This document shows, one piece after another, positions 43,476 to 52,355 of a DNA stretch of 64,000 bases (positions within the stretch are counted from its first letter, which is position 1; each line of letters starts with the position of its first letter). The stretch is taken from positions 1-64,000 of the forward strand of contig JBBEAY010000060.1 in assembly GCA_040882605.1 (NCBI GenBank), read 5' to 3'. Origin of the DNA: JAOUEA01 sp040882605. GTDB taxonomy: Bacteria; Actinomycetota; UBA4738; HRBIN12. Both the position numbers and the translations under genes were made by a program. The notes under the pieces are model-generated. The model saw nothing but the letters and a program-made list of their open reading frames with translations. It was not told the origin of the DNA and made no database searches.

Positions 43476-44057
43476 GTGGAGTGGTTGCCCGTGGCAGTCT
43501 TGGGCATCATGTGGACAGCGTTCTTGCTGCCTACTCGGGGCAAGGCGTCGACCCCGCAGGAGTCGGTCGGGGACTTCGAACGCAGGATGGAGCTATTGGC
43601 CCAAGCCGAGATGCACGGCACCGAAGGGCGTTGGATCGTTACCCCTCGCAAGGGCGTACGGTTCTTGGGGCCCGCTGAGCGAACCCGAGCGCGCGCTCGG
43701 GAGCGCCGCCGACAGGTCTTCACGTTCATGCTCGAATCGATCGGCATCACGTTCCTCATAGGGCTCGTGCCGCCGCTGCGGGTCGCATGGGGCCTCACCG
43801 GCGCGCTCGTCGCGTTGCTCGCCGTGTACATCTGGCTGCTGCTTACCATCAAACACCGCGAATCGACCTACCGCACCGCCCCGCATCGCCATGCCAGGTC
43901 GTACGCTGCGCCGTCGCGTCCCGCACCCTCGCCCCGCTATGTGGCCGAAGGGCGCAGCGCCTGGGCGCGTCCGAACTTCAACGGCCTCGGCTCGCTCGGC
44001 GAGGGCGACCTGGTGCATGTGGTGGTCCGCGCCGGCGAAGCTGCTGCCCGCGCCTGA
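43476..44057 (+). CDS. Gephyrin-like molybdotransferase receptor GlpR-type membrane protein
   Basis: 193 aa. N-terminal membrane segment EWLPVAVLGIMWTAFLLP, a cytoplasmic loop with the family pattern ESVGDFERRMELLAQ, then two close membrane segments and a basic, proline-rich C-terminus. This topology and position after moeA-moaC fits GlpR, the receptor of gephyrin-like Glp in actinobacterial septation. GTG start at 43476. Confidence 0.65.
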   Translation: MEWLPVAVLGIMWTAFLLPTRGKASTPQESVGDFERRMELLAQAEMHGTEGRWIVTPRKGVRFLGPAERTRARARERRRQVFTFMLESIGITFLIGLVPPLRVAWGLTGALVALLAVYIWLLLTIKHRESTYRTAPHRHARSYAAPSRPAPSPRYVAEGRSAWARPNFNGLGSLGEGDLVHVVVRAGEAAARA

Positions 44058-44067
44058 CCAGCCCGGC

Positions 44068-44703
44068 GTGGATCTCGACGACCTCATCAGCGATCTGCAC
44101 AGTCGTTTCGACGCGATCGTAGTGGCGCGCGAGCAGGCCCTTCCCGCGGCCCGACGATCGATCCGCGCGAGCGCGAACGCGATCCGCGCCGTGCATCGCG
44201 GCGAGCTCGATCGTGCCGATGAGCTGATCGGCGATTCACGAGCTGCCTTGCGGGAAGGCCTCGACGCGGTCACCGACCACCCCGATCTTCGATCGGCCGG
44301 CTACTTGCAGGACGCTCAGAAGGAGTACGCCGAGGCCAACGTCACCCGCGCGCTCGTCGCGGGCGACCGGCTTCCCGGCCCTGCCGAGCTCGGGGTCGAG
44401 GACGCGCCCTACCTGAACGGCATCGCCGAGGCGATCGGGGAAGGACGCCGTCACATCCTGGACCTGTTGAGGGCAGGCGAGGTCGGTCGCGGCCAGGCGA
44501 TGCTCGACACCCTGGAAGATCTCTACGGCGTGCTCGTCACGATCGACTACCCCGATGCGATCACGATGAACCTGCGCCGATCCACCGACGTCGCACGATC
44601 ACTGATCGAGAAGACCCGTGGCGACCTCGCCATCGCCGCGATGCAGCAGGGGATCGAGCGCGCGCTCGAGGAGCACACTCGCCGCTTGCAGGGAGACGCG
44701 TAG
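44068..44703 (+). CDS. Translin-family protein
   Basis: 211 aa, all-helical. Translin-like marks are DLISDLHSRFDAIVVAREQ, the R-x6-A-H spacing in SIRASANAIRAVHRGEL, APYLNGIAEAIGEGRRHILD and YPDAITMNLRRSTDVARSLI. Eukaryotic translin/TRAX bind nucleic acids; prokaryotic members are little studied. GTG start. The end overlaps no gene; tRNA-Ala follows 64 nt later. Confidence 0.8.
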   Translation: MDLDDLISDLHSRFDAIVVAREQALPAARRSIRASANAIRAVHRGELDRADELIGDSRAALREGLDAVTDHPDLRSAGYLQDAQKEYAEANVTRALVAGDRLPGPAELGVEDAPYLNGIAEAIGEGRRHILDLLRAGEVGRGQAMLDTLEDLYGVLVTIDYPDAITMNLRRSTDVARSLIEKTRGDLAIAAMQQGIERALEEHTRRLQGDA

Positions 44704-44767
44704 GGGGCCTTGCTCTTCGGGCGCTGCTCGGGCGCGACAGACCCCTTTGTTACCCTGGACGTTCCTG

Positions 44768-44841
44768 GGGGGTGTAGCTCAGCCCGGTAGAGCGCTGCCT
44801 TCGCACGGCAGAGGTCGACGGTTCGAATCCGTTCACCTCCA
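44768..44841 (+). tRNA. tRNA-Ala (CGC)
   Basis: 74 nt: acceptor GGGGGTG/CACCTCC with the G3-U70 wobble that defines alanine tRNAs, anticodon arm CTGCC-TTCGCAC-GGCAG (anticodon CGC), T arm GACGG-TTCGAAT-CCGTT and discriminator A. CCA is not encoded. Confidence 0.95.
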
Positions 44842-44999
44842 CCTAGGCTCTCGGCTAGGCTCCCGGCTGCGGCTCAGCGGTCGAACCGGCGCGCCACCGC
44901 TGCGCTCAAGGAACCCTCTCGGGGTGCCGACACTTCCCCCGGGACGCACGTTGCCGGCTCATGAGCCGAGCTCGTGCGCCGAACCGAAGGGGGTCACAC

Positions 45000-45479
45000 A
45001 TGCAGTCGGAGAAGCTGTCGTACCCGGGCATCGCGGGCGCCGTCGCAGGCGTCGTCGGGCTGCTCGGCGTGTTCCTGTCGTGGTTCGAGATCCGCGGAGC
45101 AAATGGCTCGATCAAGATCGACGGCACCGCCCACTCGAGCGGAAAGCTCGCTTTCGCCATGGCGATCGCGCTGTTCGCGTTCTCGGTCGGCTACGTGCTG
45201 CTCGACGACCGGCGCATCCGTCGGTCGATGGCGGCACTGATCATCGCGAGCGCGGCGATCCTCATCCTCGCTGTCGTCCTGGGCGTGACCAGCGCCGGCA
45301 ACGGCACCGACTTGGCCGTGGGCATCTCGATCTCGGCGCTCGGCGGCCTGCTGGGCGTCGGCGCCGGTATCCTCACGCTCCGCGACGCACCGGTCGGAGA
45401 GGTGATGCCCGACGACGCCGAGGCGCCGACGGACGCCGAGGCGCCGACGGACGTCGAGGCGCCGGCGACGGTCTCGTAA
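45000..45479 (+). CDS. Four-span membrane protein with acidic repeat tail
   Basis: 159 aa from the ATG at 45000 (GAAGGGGG upstream). Four hydrophobic segments, then a C-terminal tail with three units of AEAPTD encoded by an 18-bp direct repeat. No known family; hypothetical. A longer start at 44961 is less likely. Confidence 0.62.
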   Translation: MQSEKLSYPGIAGAVAGVVGLLGVFLSWFEIRGANGSIKIDGTAHSSGKLAFAMAIALFAFSVGYVLLDDRRIRRSMAALIIASAAILILAVVLGVTSAGNGTDLAVGISISALGGLLGVGAGILTLRDAPVGEVMPDDAEAPTDAEAPTDVEAPATVS

Positions 45480-45544
45480 CCACGGGGAGCTGTTCGAGCC
45501 TCAGCGCATCTATGTCTCGCGCCGCCCGATAGTCTGTGGCGGTC

Positions 45545-46780
45545 ATGCAAGCGACGACCGAGCAGCGTGATTGGTGGGCCCGGTCGGGCTTGGGCAGCAG
45601 CGGCGGTCGGCTCACGATCGCAGGCCGCGATGCGGAGCAGATCGCTCGTGAGCAGGGCACACCGCTGTTCGTGTACGACCTCGAACGAGCGAGGGAACAA
45701 GTCGAGGCGCTGCGCGGCGCGTTCGATGCGTCTGGTGTTCGCGGGTTGGTGCGCTATGCGCTGAAGGCGCAGCGTGAGCCGGGCTTCCTGCGGTTCCTTC
45801 GGGAACGAGCGCCGTTCGTCGGCATCGACGTCTGCTCGCCGGGCGAGCTGGGATGGGCCCTCGAGCACGGCTGGACGCCCGAGGAGATCAGCTACACAGG
45901 CACGAACCTGTCGGACCGCGATCTGGCGCGCATCGTGCCGACCGGTTGCCACATCAATGTCGACCTACTGTCGCAGCTCGAGCGCGTCGGACGCACCGCG
46001 CCGGGGCGCACCGTGGGCGTCAGGGTGAACCCGCGCGCGGGCGCGACCCATGCGGGAGGGAACGAGAGCGCGTACGCCGGCGCGAAGCCGACCAAGTTCG
46101 GCGTCTACCCCGAACGACTGCACGAGGCCGTCGAGATCTCGCGCCGCTACGACCTCACCATCGACACCGTGCACGTGCACTCGGGCTACCTCTACTTCGA
46201 CGACTCGCTCGACGTGGTCGACCTTGTCATGGCACGAGTGGCTGAGGCCGCCGGGATGCTGATCGATGCTGGTTGTCCGATCGTCGAGGTCAACACAGGC
46301 GGCGGGCTCGGCGTGCCGTTCCGCCCCACCGATCAGCCGCTGGATCTCGCCGCGTGGGCGGACATCATGGCGCGCCATTTCGGCCCACTCGGCGTCACCG
46401 TCGCCACCGAGCCGGGGGAGTTCATCGCGAAGCAGACAGGCGTGCACCTCGCCGAGGTCGTCACGGTCGAGGCCCGCGAGGGCACGACCTTCGTGGGCCT
46501 CGACACCGGCTGGAACGCGCTGTGCGAGCACTTCGTGTACGGCATCCCGTTCTTCCCGATCCTGTGCCGGGGCGCGGAGGCGCCGCCGGTGCATGAGGTG
46601 ACGTTCGCAGGGCACATCAACGAGGGGCCTGACCTGTTCGCTGAGGGCCACCCGTTCCCTGAAGTTCGAGAGGGCGACATCGTGGCGCTTCCCAACGTCG
46701 GCTCCTACAACGCATCGATGACCTCGTTCCACTGCATGCGCGAGCCGGCGGCATCGGTGCTCTTCGAGGACCGCGTGTGA
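45545..46780 (+). CDS. PLP-dependent decarboxylase (DAPDC/LysA-like)
   Basis: 411 aa, fold-type III: barrel lysine in LVRYALKAQ, then SPGELGWALEHG, HVHSGYLYFD, NTGGGLGVPF and TEPGEFIAKQTG. It resembles diaminopimelate or ornithine decarboxylases; the second-domain VALPNVGSYNASMTS carries the tyrosine equivalent that closes the active site. It overlaps the MBL hydrolase by 4 nt. ATG at 45545 is preferred over the GTG at 45536. Confidence 0.83.
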   Translation: MQATTEQRDWWARSGLGSSGGRLTIAGRDAEQIAREQGTPLFVYDLERAREQVEALRGAFDASGVRGLVRYALKAQREPGFLRFLRERAPFVGIDVCSPGELGWALEHGWTPEEISYTGTNLSDRDLARIVPTGCHINVDLLSQLERVGRTAPGRTVGVRVNPRAGATHAGGNESAYAGAKPTKFGVYPERLHEAVEISRRYDLTIDTVHVHSGYLYFDDSLDVVDLVMARVAEAAGMLIDAGCPIVEVNTGGGLGVPFRPTDQPLDLAAWADIMARHFGPLGVTVATEPGEFIAKQTGVHLAEVVTVEAREGTTFVGLDTGWNALCEHFVYGIPFFPILCRGAEAPPVHEVTFAGHINEGPDLFAEGHPFPEVREGDIVALPNVGSYNASMTSFHCMREPAASVLFEDRV

Positions 46781-47565
46781 CAGGCGAGATGCCGGTCGCC
46801 GAGCGCTGGTGGCGCACCCTCGATTCGGGTAACGGCGTTACGCTGCTCACCGAGGCGCACATCACGCCGATGCTCGAGTCCAACGTGTGGCACGTGCGCG
46901 GGGGCGACGCCGACCTCGTCGTCGACACCGCCAACGGCATCGGAGCGCTGCGCCCCGCGATCGACGAGCTTGCGCAGGGCCGTCCGGTGATCGCCATGGC
47001 GACGCACGGGCATTTCGACCACGTGGGCGGACTCGCGGAGCTCGATGACCGCCGATGTCACGAGGCCGACGCCGCCGAGGTTCGCGATCCGTTCGCGGTG
47101 CGCATCGAGCGCGGTTCGCAACCCCAAGGCGTCGAGGAGATCTTCGCTTACTACGGCTTCGACGTGCCTCGTAGCACGATCGACGCGGTGCCGTACGAGG
47201 GCTTCGACGTGACTGCCTGGGTCGCACCCGGCGCCGAGCCGACCTCGTACGTGGGCGACGGTGACGTGCTCGACCTCGGTGACCGTCGTCTAGAAGTGCT
47301 GCACGTGCCAGGGCACACGCCCGGCTCGATCGCGATCTGGGAAGCAGACACCGGCCTGCTTTTCAGCGGCGACACCGCCTACGTCGACGCCCGGCTGAGC
47401 TTCGACGACCCCGAAGCCGCGGAAGCCTCGCTCACCCGCCTGCGAGACCTGCCGGTGCGCCGTGTTCACGCCGGACACGACCGGAGCTTCGAGGGTGATG
47501 AGTTGCGGCTGCTGATCGACGGGCTGCTCAGCGGCGGCCTCGCCGACGTGGTTCATCAGAGCTAG
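46777..47565 (+). CDS. MBL-fold metallo-hydrolase
   Basis: 262 aa with MATHGHFDHVGG (HxHxDH), the second histidine in HVPGHTPGSIAIW, the aspartate in LLFSGDTAYVD, and a final AGHDRSFEG. The metal ligands are all present. Substrate unknown; coupled to the decarboxylase-like gene. Confidence 0.87.
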   Translation: MTGEMPVAERWWRTLDSGNGVTLLTEAHITPMLESNVWHVRGGDADLVVDTANGIGALRPAIDELAQGRPVIAMATHGHFDHVGGLAELDDRRCHEADAAEVRDPFAVRIERGSQPQGVEEIFAYYGFDVPRSTIDAVPYEGFDVTAWVAPGAEPTSYVGDGDVLDLGDRRLEVLHVPGHTPGSIAIWEADTGLLFSGDTAYVDARLSFDDPEAAEASLTRLRDLPVRRVHAGHDRSFEGDELRLLIDGLLSGGLADVVHQS

Positions 47566-47580
47566 TCTAACCTAGACTAG
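47562..47580 (+). terminator. 3'-end inverted repeat after MBL gene
   Basis: CTAGTCTA (47562-47569) and TAGACTAG (47573-47580) are perfect 8-bp arms around ACC. The TAG stop lies in the first arm. There is no T tract. Similar to the GNAT 3' hairpin. Confidence 0.45.
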
Positions 47581-47610
47581 CCGCAACCGCCTGATCGTTC
47601 GGATCGCCTC

Positions 47611-47790
47611 TCAGCTGAAGGACACTACGAACGTGGCGCCGGCGCCTGTCCACCCGGTCGCAGCGGATCGGAACGTGATCGCGCGACAGGTGTCCGCCCA
47701 TGATCGCTCGGTGCGCCAACGCGTGACCAACAGATCCTGGCGGGTGTTGAGACGAACGTCAGCGGGCGCCGCGGCGCTGAGCGTCACCGA
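47611..47790 (-). pseudogene. C-terminal remnant, PxKF-like domain
   Basis: A reverse frame ending at TGA 47611-47613 reads DLLVTRWRTERSWADTCRAI and then ATGWTGAGATFVVSFS. The pattern W-(K/R)-T-x-(K/R)-S-W-A-x-T-C-R is that of the PxKF C-terminal domain of extracellular proteins. No start codon or N-terminal part is present. This is the only recognisable content of 47581-47861. Confidence 0.4.
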
Positions 47791-47861
47791 AGGGTCGGCG
47801 CAGTCCCGAAGTTGGCGTGTGGGCCGGGAGGCTGCCTGGTCCGAACGGTATCCTGCCCGGC

Positions 47862-49097
47862 ATGGATGAGCGGATCGTTCTCACGGCGGATCGGTTGATC
47901 GACACCGAGCGAGGGGAAGTGCTCAACGACCGAGCCGTGATCGTCGAGGGCGATCGCATCACAGATGTGGTCGCGGCTTCCGAAGCTCCCGACGACGCGC
48001 GCCGCATCGACCTCGCCGGGCACACGCTGCTTCCTGGGCTGATGGATATGCACTCACACCTGGTCGGCGCCGACGACACCGGGCAGGGCTACGCTCAGCT
48101 AGTCATGCGCTCGCCCGCGCAGGAGGCGATCGTCGGCGTGCACAACGCCCGTTCCACGCTCGAAGCCGGCTTCACGACCGTGCGTGACATCGGCACGTTC
48201 CGCGCGTTCGTCGACGTGGCGCTGAAGGAAGGTATCGACGCCGGCTGGTACCCGGGACCGCGCATGATGTGCGCCGGCGCGTACGTGACGACACCCGGCG
48301 GCGCCGGTGACCTGACCGGTCTCGCGGTCGACGTTGACGAGGTCGTGCCGCGCGATCTGCGATTCGGCGTGACGAGCGGGGTCGATCAGATGCGCTCGAC
48401 CGTGCGGCAGGTGCTCCGCTACGGCGCCGACTTCATCAAGGTGCTCGCCACCGGCGCGGTGCTCACGAGCGGCACGAGGCCGGGCATGCCAGAGTTCACC
48501 GAGAGCGAGCTGTGCGCCGCGGTCGAGGAAGCCGATGCGGCCGGGGTCCACGTTGCCGCGCATGCGCACGGCGCCGAAGGCATCAAGCGCGCGGTGCGGG
48601 CGGGCGTGCGCTCGATCGAGCACGGATCGCTCATGGACGACGAGGCGATCGAGCTCATGGCCGAGCGCGGCACGTACCTCGTGGCCGACATGTACGACGG
48701 CGACTACATGCTCGAGGTCGGGCCCTCGCTCGGCTACACTGATGAGGTCATCGAGAAGGTGCACCTCACGAACGATGCGCAACGAGAGGGTTTCACGAAG
48801 TGTGTGAAAGCCGGTGTACCCCTCGCGTTCGGTACCGACTCGGGCATCGCGCCTCACGGTCTGAACGCGCGGCAGTTCGCGTACTACGTGCGGTTCGGGC
48901 TCACGCCGATGCAGGCGATCCAGAGCGCGACCCGGTGGTCCGCCGAGCTGATGCGTTGGGAAGACCGCGTGGGAACCGTGGCGCCCGGCCTGTTCGCGGA
49001 CATGATCGCGGTGCCCGGCGACCCCACCGACGACGTGACCCTGCTCGAGCACGTGCCGTTCGTGATGAAGGACGGCGAGGTCACGAAGAGCGCCTGA
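47862..49097 (+). CDS. Metal-dependent amidohydrolase (imidazolonepropionase-like)
   Basis: 411 aa. Barrel metal motifs: LMDMHSHLVG, GADFIKVLATGAV (lysine), HVAAHAHG, SIEHGSLMDD and FGTDSGIAPHG. The N- and C-terminal beta strands flanking the barrel are typical of prolidase- or imidazolonase-type cyclic amidohydrolases. Start ATG at 47862 with no strong ribosome site. Confidence 0.87.
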   Translation: MDERIVLTADRLIDTERGEVLNDRAVIVEGDRITDVVAASEAPDDARRIDLAGHTLLPGLMDMHSHLVGADDTGQGYAQLVMRSPAQEAIVGVHNARSTLEAGFTTVRDIGTFRAFVDVALKEGIDAGWYPGPRMMCAGAYVTTPGGAGDLTGLAVDVDEVVPRDLRFGVTSGVDQMRSTVRQVLRYGADFIKVLATGAVLTSGTRPGMPEFTESELCAAVEEADAAGVHVAAHAHGAEGIKRAVRAGVRSIEHGSLMDDEAIELMAERGTYLVADMYDGDYMLEVGPSLGYTDEVIEKVHLTNDAQREGFTKCVKAGVPLAFGTDSGIAPHGLNARQFAYYVRFGLTPMQAIQSATRWSAELMRWEDRVGTVAPGLFADMIAVPGDPTDDVTLLEHVPFVMKDGEVTKSA

Positions 49098-49142
49098 GCC
49101 GCACGAGCGGCGACGCGAAGGGCTCCGAGGGAAAGGACGGGC

Positions 49143-50477
49143 ATGGCAACCGAGGTCAGGTCACTCACCGCCGAGCAGATCGTCGCCGACTCGAAGCGAT
49201 ACACGCTCTTCGACTGGCAGGCCCAGTCGAAGGCATCTCCCCTCGCGATCGATCGAGCGGAGGGGGTGTACATGTACGGGGTCGACGGCCGCCGATGGCT
49301 CGACTTCAGCTCGCAGCTCATGGGCGTGAACATCGGCCACGGCGACAAGCGCGTCACCGACGCGATCGCGCGCCAGGCAGAGAAGCTTCCCTACATCTCA
49401 CCGTTCCACGCGTTCGAGGGGCGCGCCGTGCTCGGTCGCAAGCTCGCCGGCCTCTGGCCTGGTGACATCGAGAAGACCTTCTTCACCCTCGGAGGCGCCG
49501 AGGCCAATGAGAACGCCGTGAAGATGGCGAAGATGGTGACCGGCCGGCAGAAGGTGCTCGCTCGCTATCGCAGCTATCACGGCTCGACCTACGCCACGAT
49601 GATGCTGACCGGCGACCCGCGTCGCTGGCCCAACGAGCAACCGTCCATGCCCGGGGTCGTGCACGTGCTCGACCCTTACCACGGACCCAAACGAGGCTTC
49701 GACGACGCTCCGACGGCGCTGGCGCTGCTCGAGGAGACGATCGAGCTCGAGGGGCCCGAGACGATCGCGGCATTCATCCTGGAGCCTGTCACCGGCACTA
49801 ACGGCATCCTGATCCCGCCCGACGGGTACATGCAGGGCGTGCGCGAGCTGTGCACGCGCTTCGGCATCATGCTGATCGCCGACGAGGTGATGTGCGGATG
49901 GGGCCGTACCGGCGCGTGGTTCGCAGTCGATCACTGGAACGTGGTGCCCGACATCATCACGACAGCCAAGGGGCTCACGTCGTCGTACGCACCGCTCGGG
50001 GCCGTTGGTCTCGCGCCGCACGTTGCCGGCTACTTCGAGGACAACGTCTTCTGGGGTGGGCTCACCTACAACACGCACCCCCTCGGCGTCGCTGCCGCGA
50101 TCGCGGCGGTGCAGGTGATCGAGGACGACGACCTCGTCGGCAACGCCAAACGTCTCGAGCCGGTGATGCGGGCGCACCACGAGACCCTCGCCGCGAAGCA
50201 CCCGAGCGTCGGCCGGTACCGCAACATCGGACTGTTCGGCATCCTCGAGCTGGTGAAGAACCGCGAGACCCTCGAGCCGCTCAGCCCGTTCAACCAGATG
50301 AACGAGACGATGCAAGAGTTGAACCGGTTCCTGATCGACAACGGGCTCGCGACGTTCATCCGGTGGTGGAACGTGATGACGAACCCGCCGCTCTGCATCA
50401 ACGAGGAACAGCTCGCCGAGGGCTTCGAGATCATCGACCGCGCACTCGACATCGCCGACGCCGCGATGGAGGACTGA
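49143..50477 (+). CDS. Class III aminotransferase
   Basis: 444 aa. The PLP lysine is in TTAKGLTSSYAPLGAV, with MLIADEVMCGWGRTG (aspartate) and NGILIPPDGYMQGVREL. The family transfers omega-amino groups to pyruvate or 2-oxoglutarate. It is followed by a 3-hydroxyacid dehydrogenase whose start is 3 nt from its stop, suggesting a joint pathway such as beta-alanine or taurine use; the substrate is not evident. Confidence 0.88.
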   Translation: MATEVRSLTAEQIVADSKRYTLFDWQAQSKASPLAIDRAEGVYMYGVDGRRWLDFSSQLMGVNIGHGDKRVTDAIARQAEKLPYISPFHAFEGRAVLGRKLAGLWPGDIEKTFFTLGGAEANENAVKMAKMVTGRQKVLARYRSYHGSTYATMMLTGDPRRWPNEQPSMPGVVHVLDPYHGPKRGFDDAPTALALLEETIELEGPETIAAFILEPVTGTNGILIPPDGYMQGVRELCTRFGIMLIADEVMCGWGRTGAWFAVDHWNVVPDIITTAKGLTSSYAPLGAVGLAPHVAGYFEDNVFWGGLTYNTHPLGVAAAIAAVQVIEDDDLVGNAKRLEPVMRAHHETLAAKHPSVGRYRNIGLFGILELVKNRETLEPLSPFNQMNETMQELNRFLIDNGLATFIRWWNVMTNPPLCINEEQLAEGFEIIDRALDIADAAMED

Positions 50478-50479
50478 GC

Positions 50480-51370
50480 GTGGTTTCACCCGAGCGAGTC
50501 GGGTTCATCGGACTCGGCATCATGGGCAAACCCATGGCGCGGAACCTGCTCGCGGCCGGGTTCCCGGTCACGGTGCACTCGCGCAGCCCCGGGCCCGTCG
50601 ATGAGCTCGTGACGGCCGGCATGGTGCGCGCCGACGGCCCCGCATCGGTCGCGGCCTCGAGCGACGTGACGATCACGATGCTTCCCGACACCGCCGATGT
50701 CGAGAGCGTGCTCGTCGGGAGCGGCGGCGTGATCGAGGGTGTCTCAGACGGAGCACTGGTGATCGACATGAGCTCGATCGACCCGGGGCCGACGCGCGAG
50801 ATGGCGGCGGCGTTCGCCGCGAAGGGCGCCGCCATGCTCGACGCGCCCGTGAGCGGCGGGGAAAAGGGTGCGATCGACGCCGCGCTCTCGATCATGGCCG
50901 GGGGCGACGATGCGGCGTTCACGCGGGCGACGCCGATCTTCGAGGCGCTGGGAAAGAACATCGTGCACGTCGGTCCGAGCGGGGCCGGCCAGGTCTGTAA
51001 GGCCTGCAACCAGCTCGTGGTCGCCGCCACCATCGAAGCGGTAGCCGAGGCGCTGTTGCTCGCGGAGCGGTCGGGCGTCGATGCAGCGAAGGTCAGGCAA
51101 GCGTTGCTCGGTGGGTTCGCGGGCTCGAAGATCCTCGAGGTGCACGGTCAGCGCATGCTTGACCGGGCGTTCGACCCCGGCTTCCGGGTTCGGCTGCATC
51201 GCAAGGATGCGCGCATCGTGGAGCACGCCGCGATGGCGACGGGCACGCCGATCCCGTCGTTCGCGGCCGTCACCGCGCAATTGCAGAAGGCGGTCGATGC
51301 GGGCGATGGCGACCGCGACCACTCGGCGCTGTACGCCGAGCTCTCGCGTGAGGCCGACGACCGAGGCTGA
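50480..51370 (+). CDS. NAD(P)-dependent beta-hydroxyacid dehydrogenase
   Basis: 296 aa. Rossmann start GFIGLGIMGKPMARNL, substrate loop DAPVSGGEKGAIDA, catalytic lysine in VCKACNQLVVAA. These are the motifs of tartronate-semialdehyde reductase and 3-hydroxyisobutyrate dehydrogenase. The GTG at 50480 starts 3 nt after the aminotransferase stop. Confidence 0.88.
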   Translation: MVSPERVGFIGLGIMGKPMARNLLAAGFPVTVHSRSPGPVDELVTAGMVRADGPASVAASSDVTITMLPDTADVESVLVGSGGVIEGVSDGALVIDMSSIDPGPTREMAAAFAAKGAAMLDAPVSGGEKGAIDAALSIMAGGDDAAFTRATPIFEALGKNIVHVGPSGAGQVCKACNQLVVAATIEAVAEALLLAERSGVDAAKVRQALLGGFAGSKILEVHGQRMLDRAFDPGFRVRLHRKDARIVEHAAMATGTPIPSFAAVTAQLQKAVDAGDGDRDHSALYAELSREADDRG

Positions 51371-51458
51371 CGACCACCGAACGATCGCGACAGCACCGAG
51401 CCCGCACCCTCGTGTGCCAACATATCGGATGTATCTCCCCAAGTAAGGAGCGACCGAG

Positions 51459-51878
51459 ATGACCGAGGAACAGGGTTCTCAGCCGGGCAGGAACTGGGCC
51501 GCGGCCGCCGCCGTGGTCGTGGGCGCCACGACCCTGGTCTACCTATGGCTGATCGAGAACCGATCGACGCGCGATCTCGCGCGGGTCTCGTTGGTCGCTG
51601 CGCTCTTCCTGCTCGCGTTGGCGGCCGCCATCGGCGCCGCGACGCTGCGAACGCCCGAAGCGCGGCATCTCGCGGCGGCCGGCGGCATCGGTCTGCTCCT
51701 GTCGATGGGCGTGCTCGCGATCTTCTCGGTCGGTTCATTCCTGCTCGTGGCTGCCGGCCTGCTCATCATCGCGATCGCCGTGGGAAGGGCCGGGGGCCGG
51801 CGGTCGTCGCCGATCGCGGTGCTCCTGGCCTTCGTGGTCGGTGCGGCGGTGCCCTGGGCGCTTGTCCTCCTGGCGTGA
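51459..51878 (+). CDS. Four-span membrane protein
   Basis: 139 aa of mostly hydrophobic sequence with about four segments, e.g. LVSLVAALFLLALAAAIGAA. No recognised family. The short gap 51371-51458 contains AAGGAGCGACCG before the ATG, a good ribosome site. Confidence 0.55.
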   Translation: MTEEQGSQPGRNWAAAAAVVVGATTLVYLWLIENRSTRDLARVSLVAALFLLALAAAIGAATLRTPEARHLAAAGGIGLLLSMGVLAIFSVGSFLLVAAGLLIIAIAVGRAGGRRSSPIAVLLAFVVGAAVPWALVLLA

Positions 51879-51887
51879 ACGCTTCCT

Positions 51888-52214
51888 TCACGACCGCGGA
51901 CGGATCTCCACCGAACCTTCGGTGATGCGCACGTCGTAGGATCCGACGGGCTTCGTCGCGGGTCCTCGCAGCACGCGCCCGTCCTCGAGTCCGAAGATGC
52001 TGCCATGCGCCGGGCACGTCACGGTGGCGAGCGAACCCCCCACTTTCACCGGTCCGCGGTCGAGCGACGCCCCCTGGTGCGTGCAGCGGTTCCCGATCGC
52101 ATGGACCCGCTCACCCGATCGGACCAACAGAACCGTGGAGCCCCCGAACGGAACCCGGACGCCCTTGCCATCTGGGATACCGCTCAACGTCGCCACCGAT
52201 GTCCAGTTGCTCAT
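51888..52214 (-). CDS. Rieske [2Fe-2S] ferredoxin
   Basis: 108 aa. Cluster ligands CTHQG (Cys44, His46) and CPAHGS (Cys67, His70). Short Rieske ferredoxins of this size feed ring-hydroxylating or nitrite-reductase-like enzymes; no partner is here. The convergent membrane protein ends 10 nt away. Confidence 0.93.
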   Translation of the reverse strand: MSNWTSVATLSGIPDGKGVRVPFGGSTVLLVRSGERVHAIGNRCTHQGASLDRGPVKVGGSLATVTCPAHGSIFGLEDGRVLRGPATKPVGSYDVRITEGSVEIRPRS

Positions 52215-52355
52215 CCATCCTCCTCCTACTGCATACCTCGTAGGGCCCGTCCCCCGCATTAGATGGTGTGTGGAAGGGGAACCGTAGTGATGAGGCGGCC
52301 GCACTACGGCGGCACCTCAGGACGATATTCGTATCGTCGAGGGGAAGGAGCAAGC

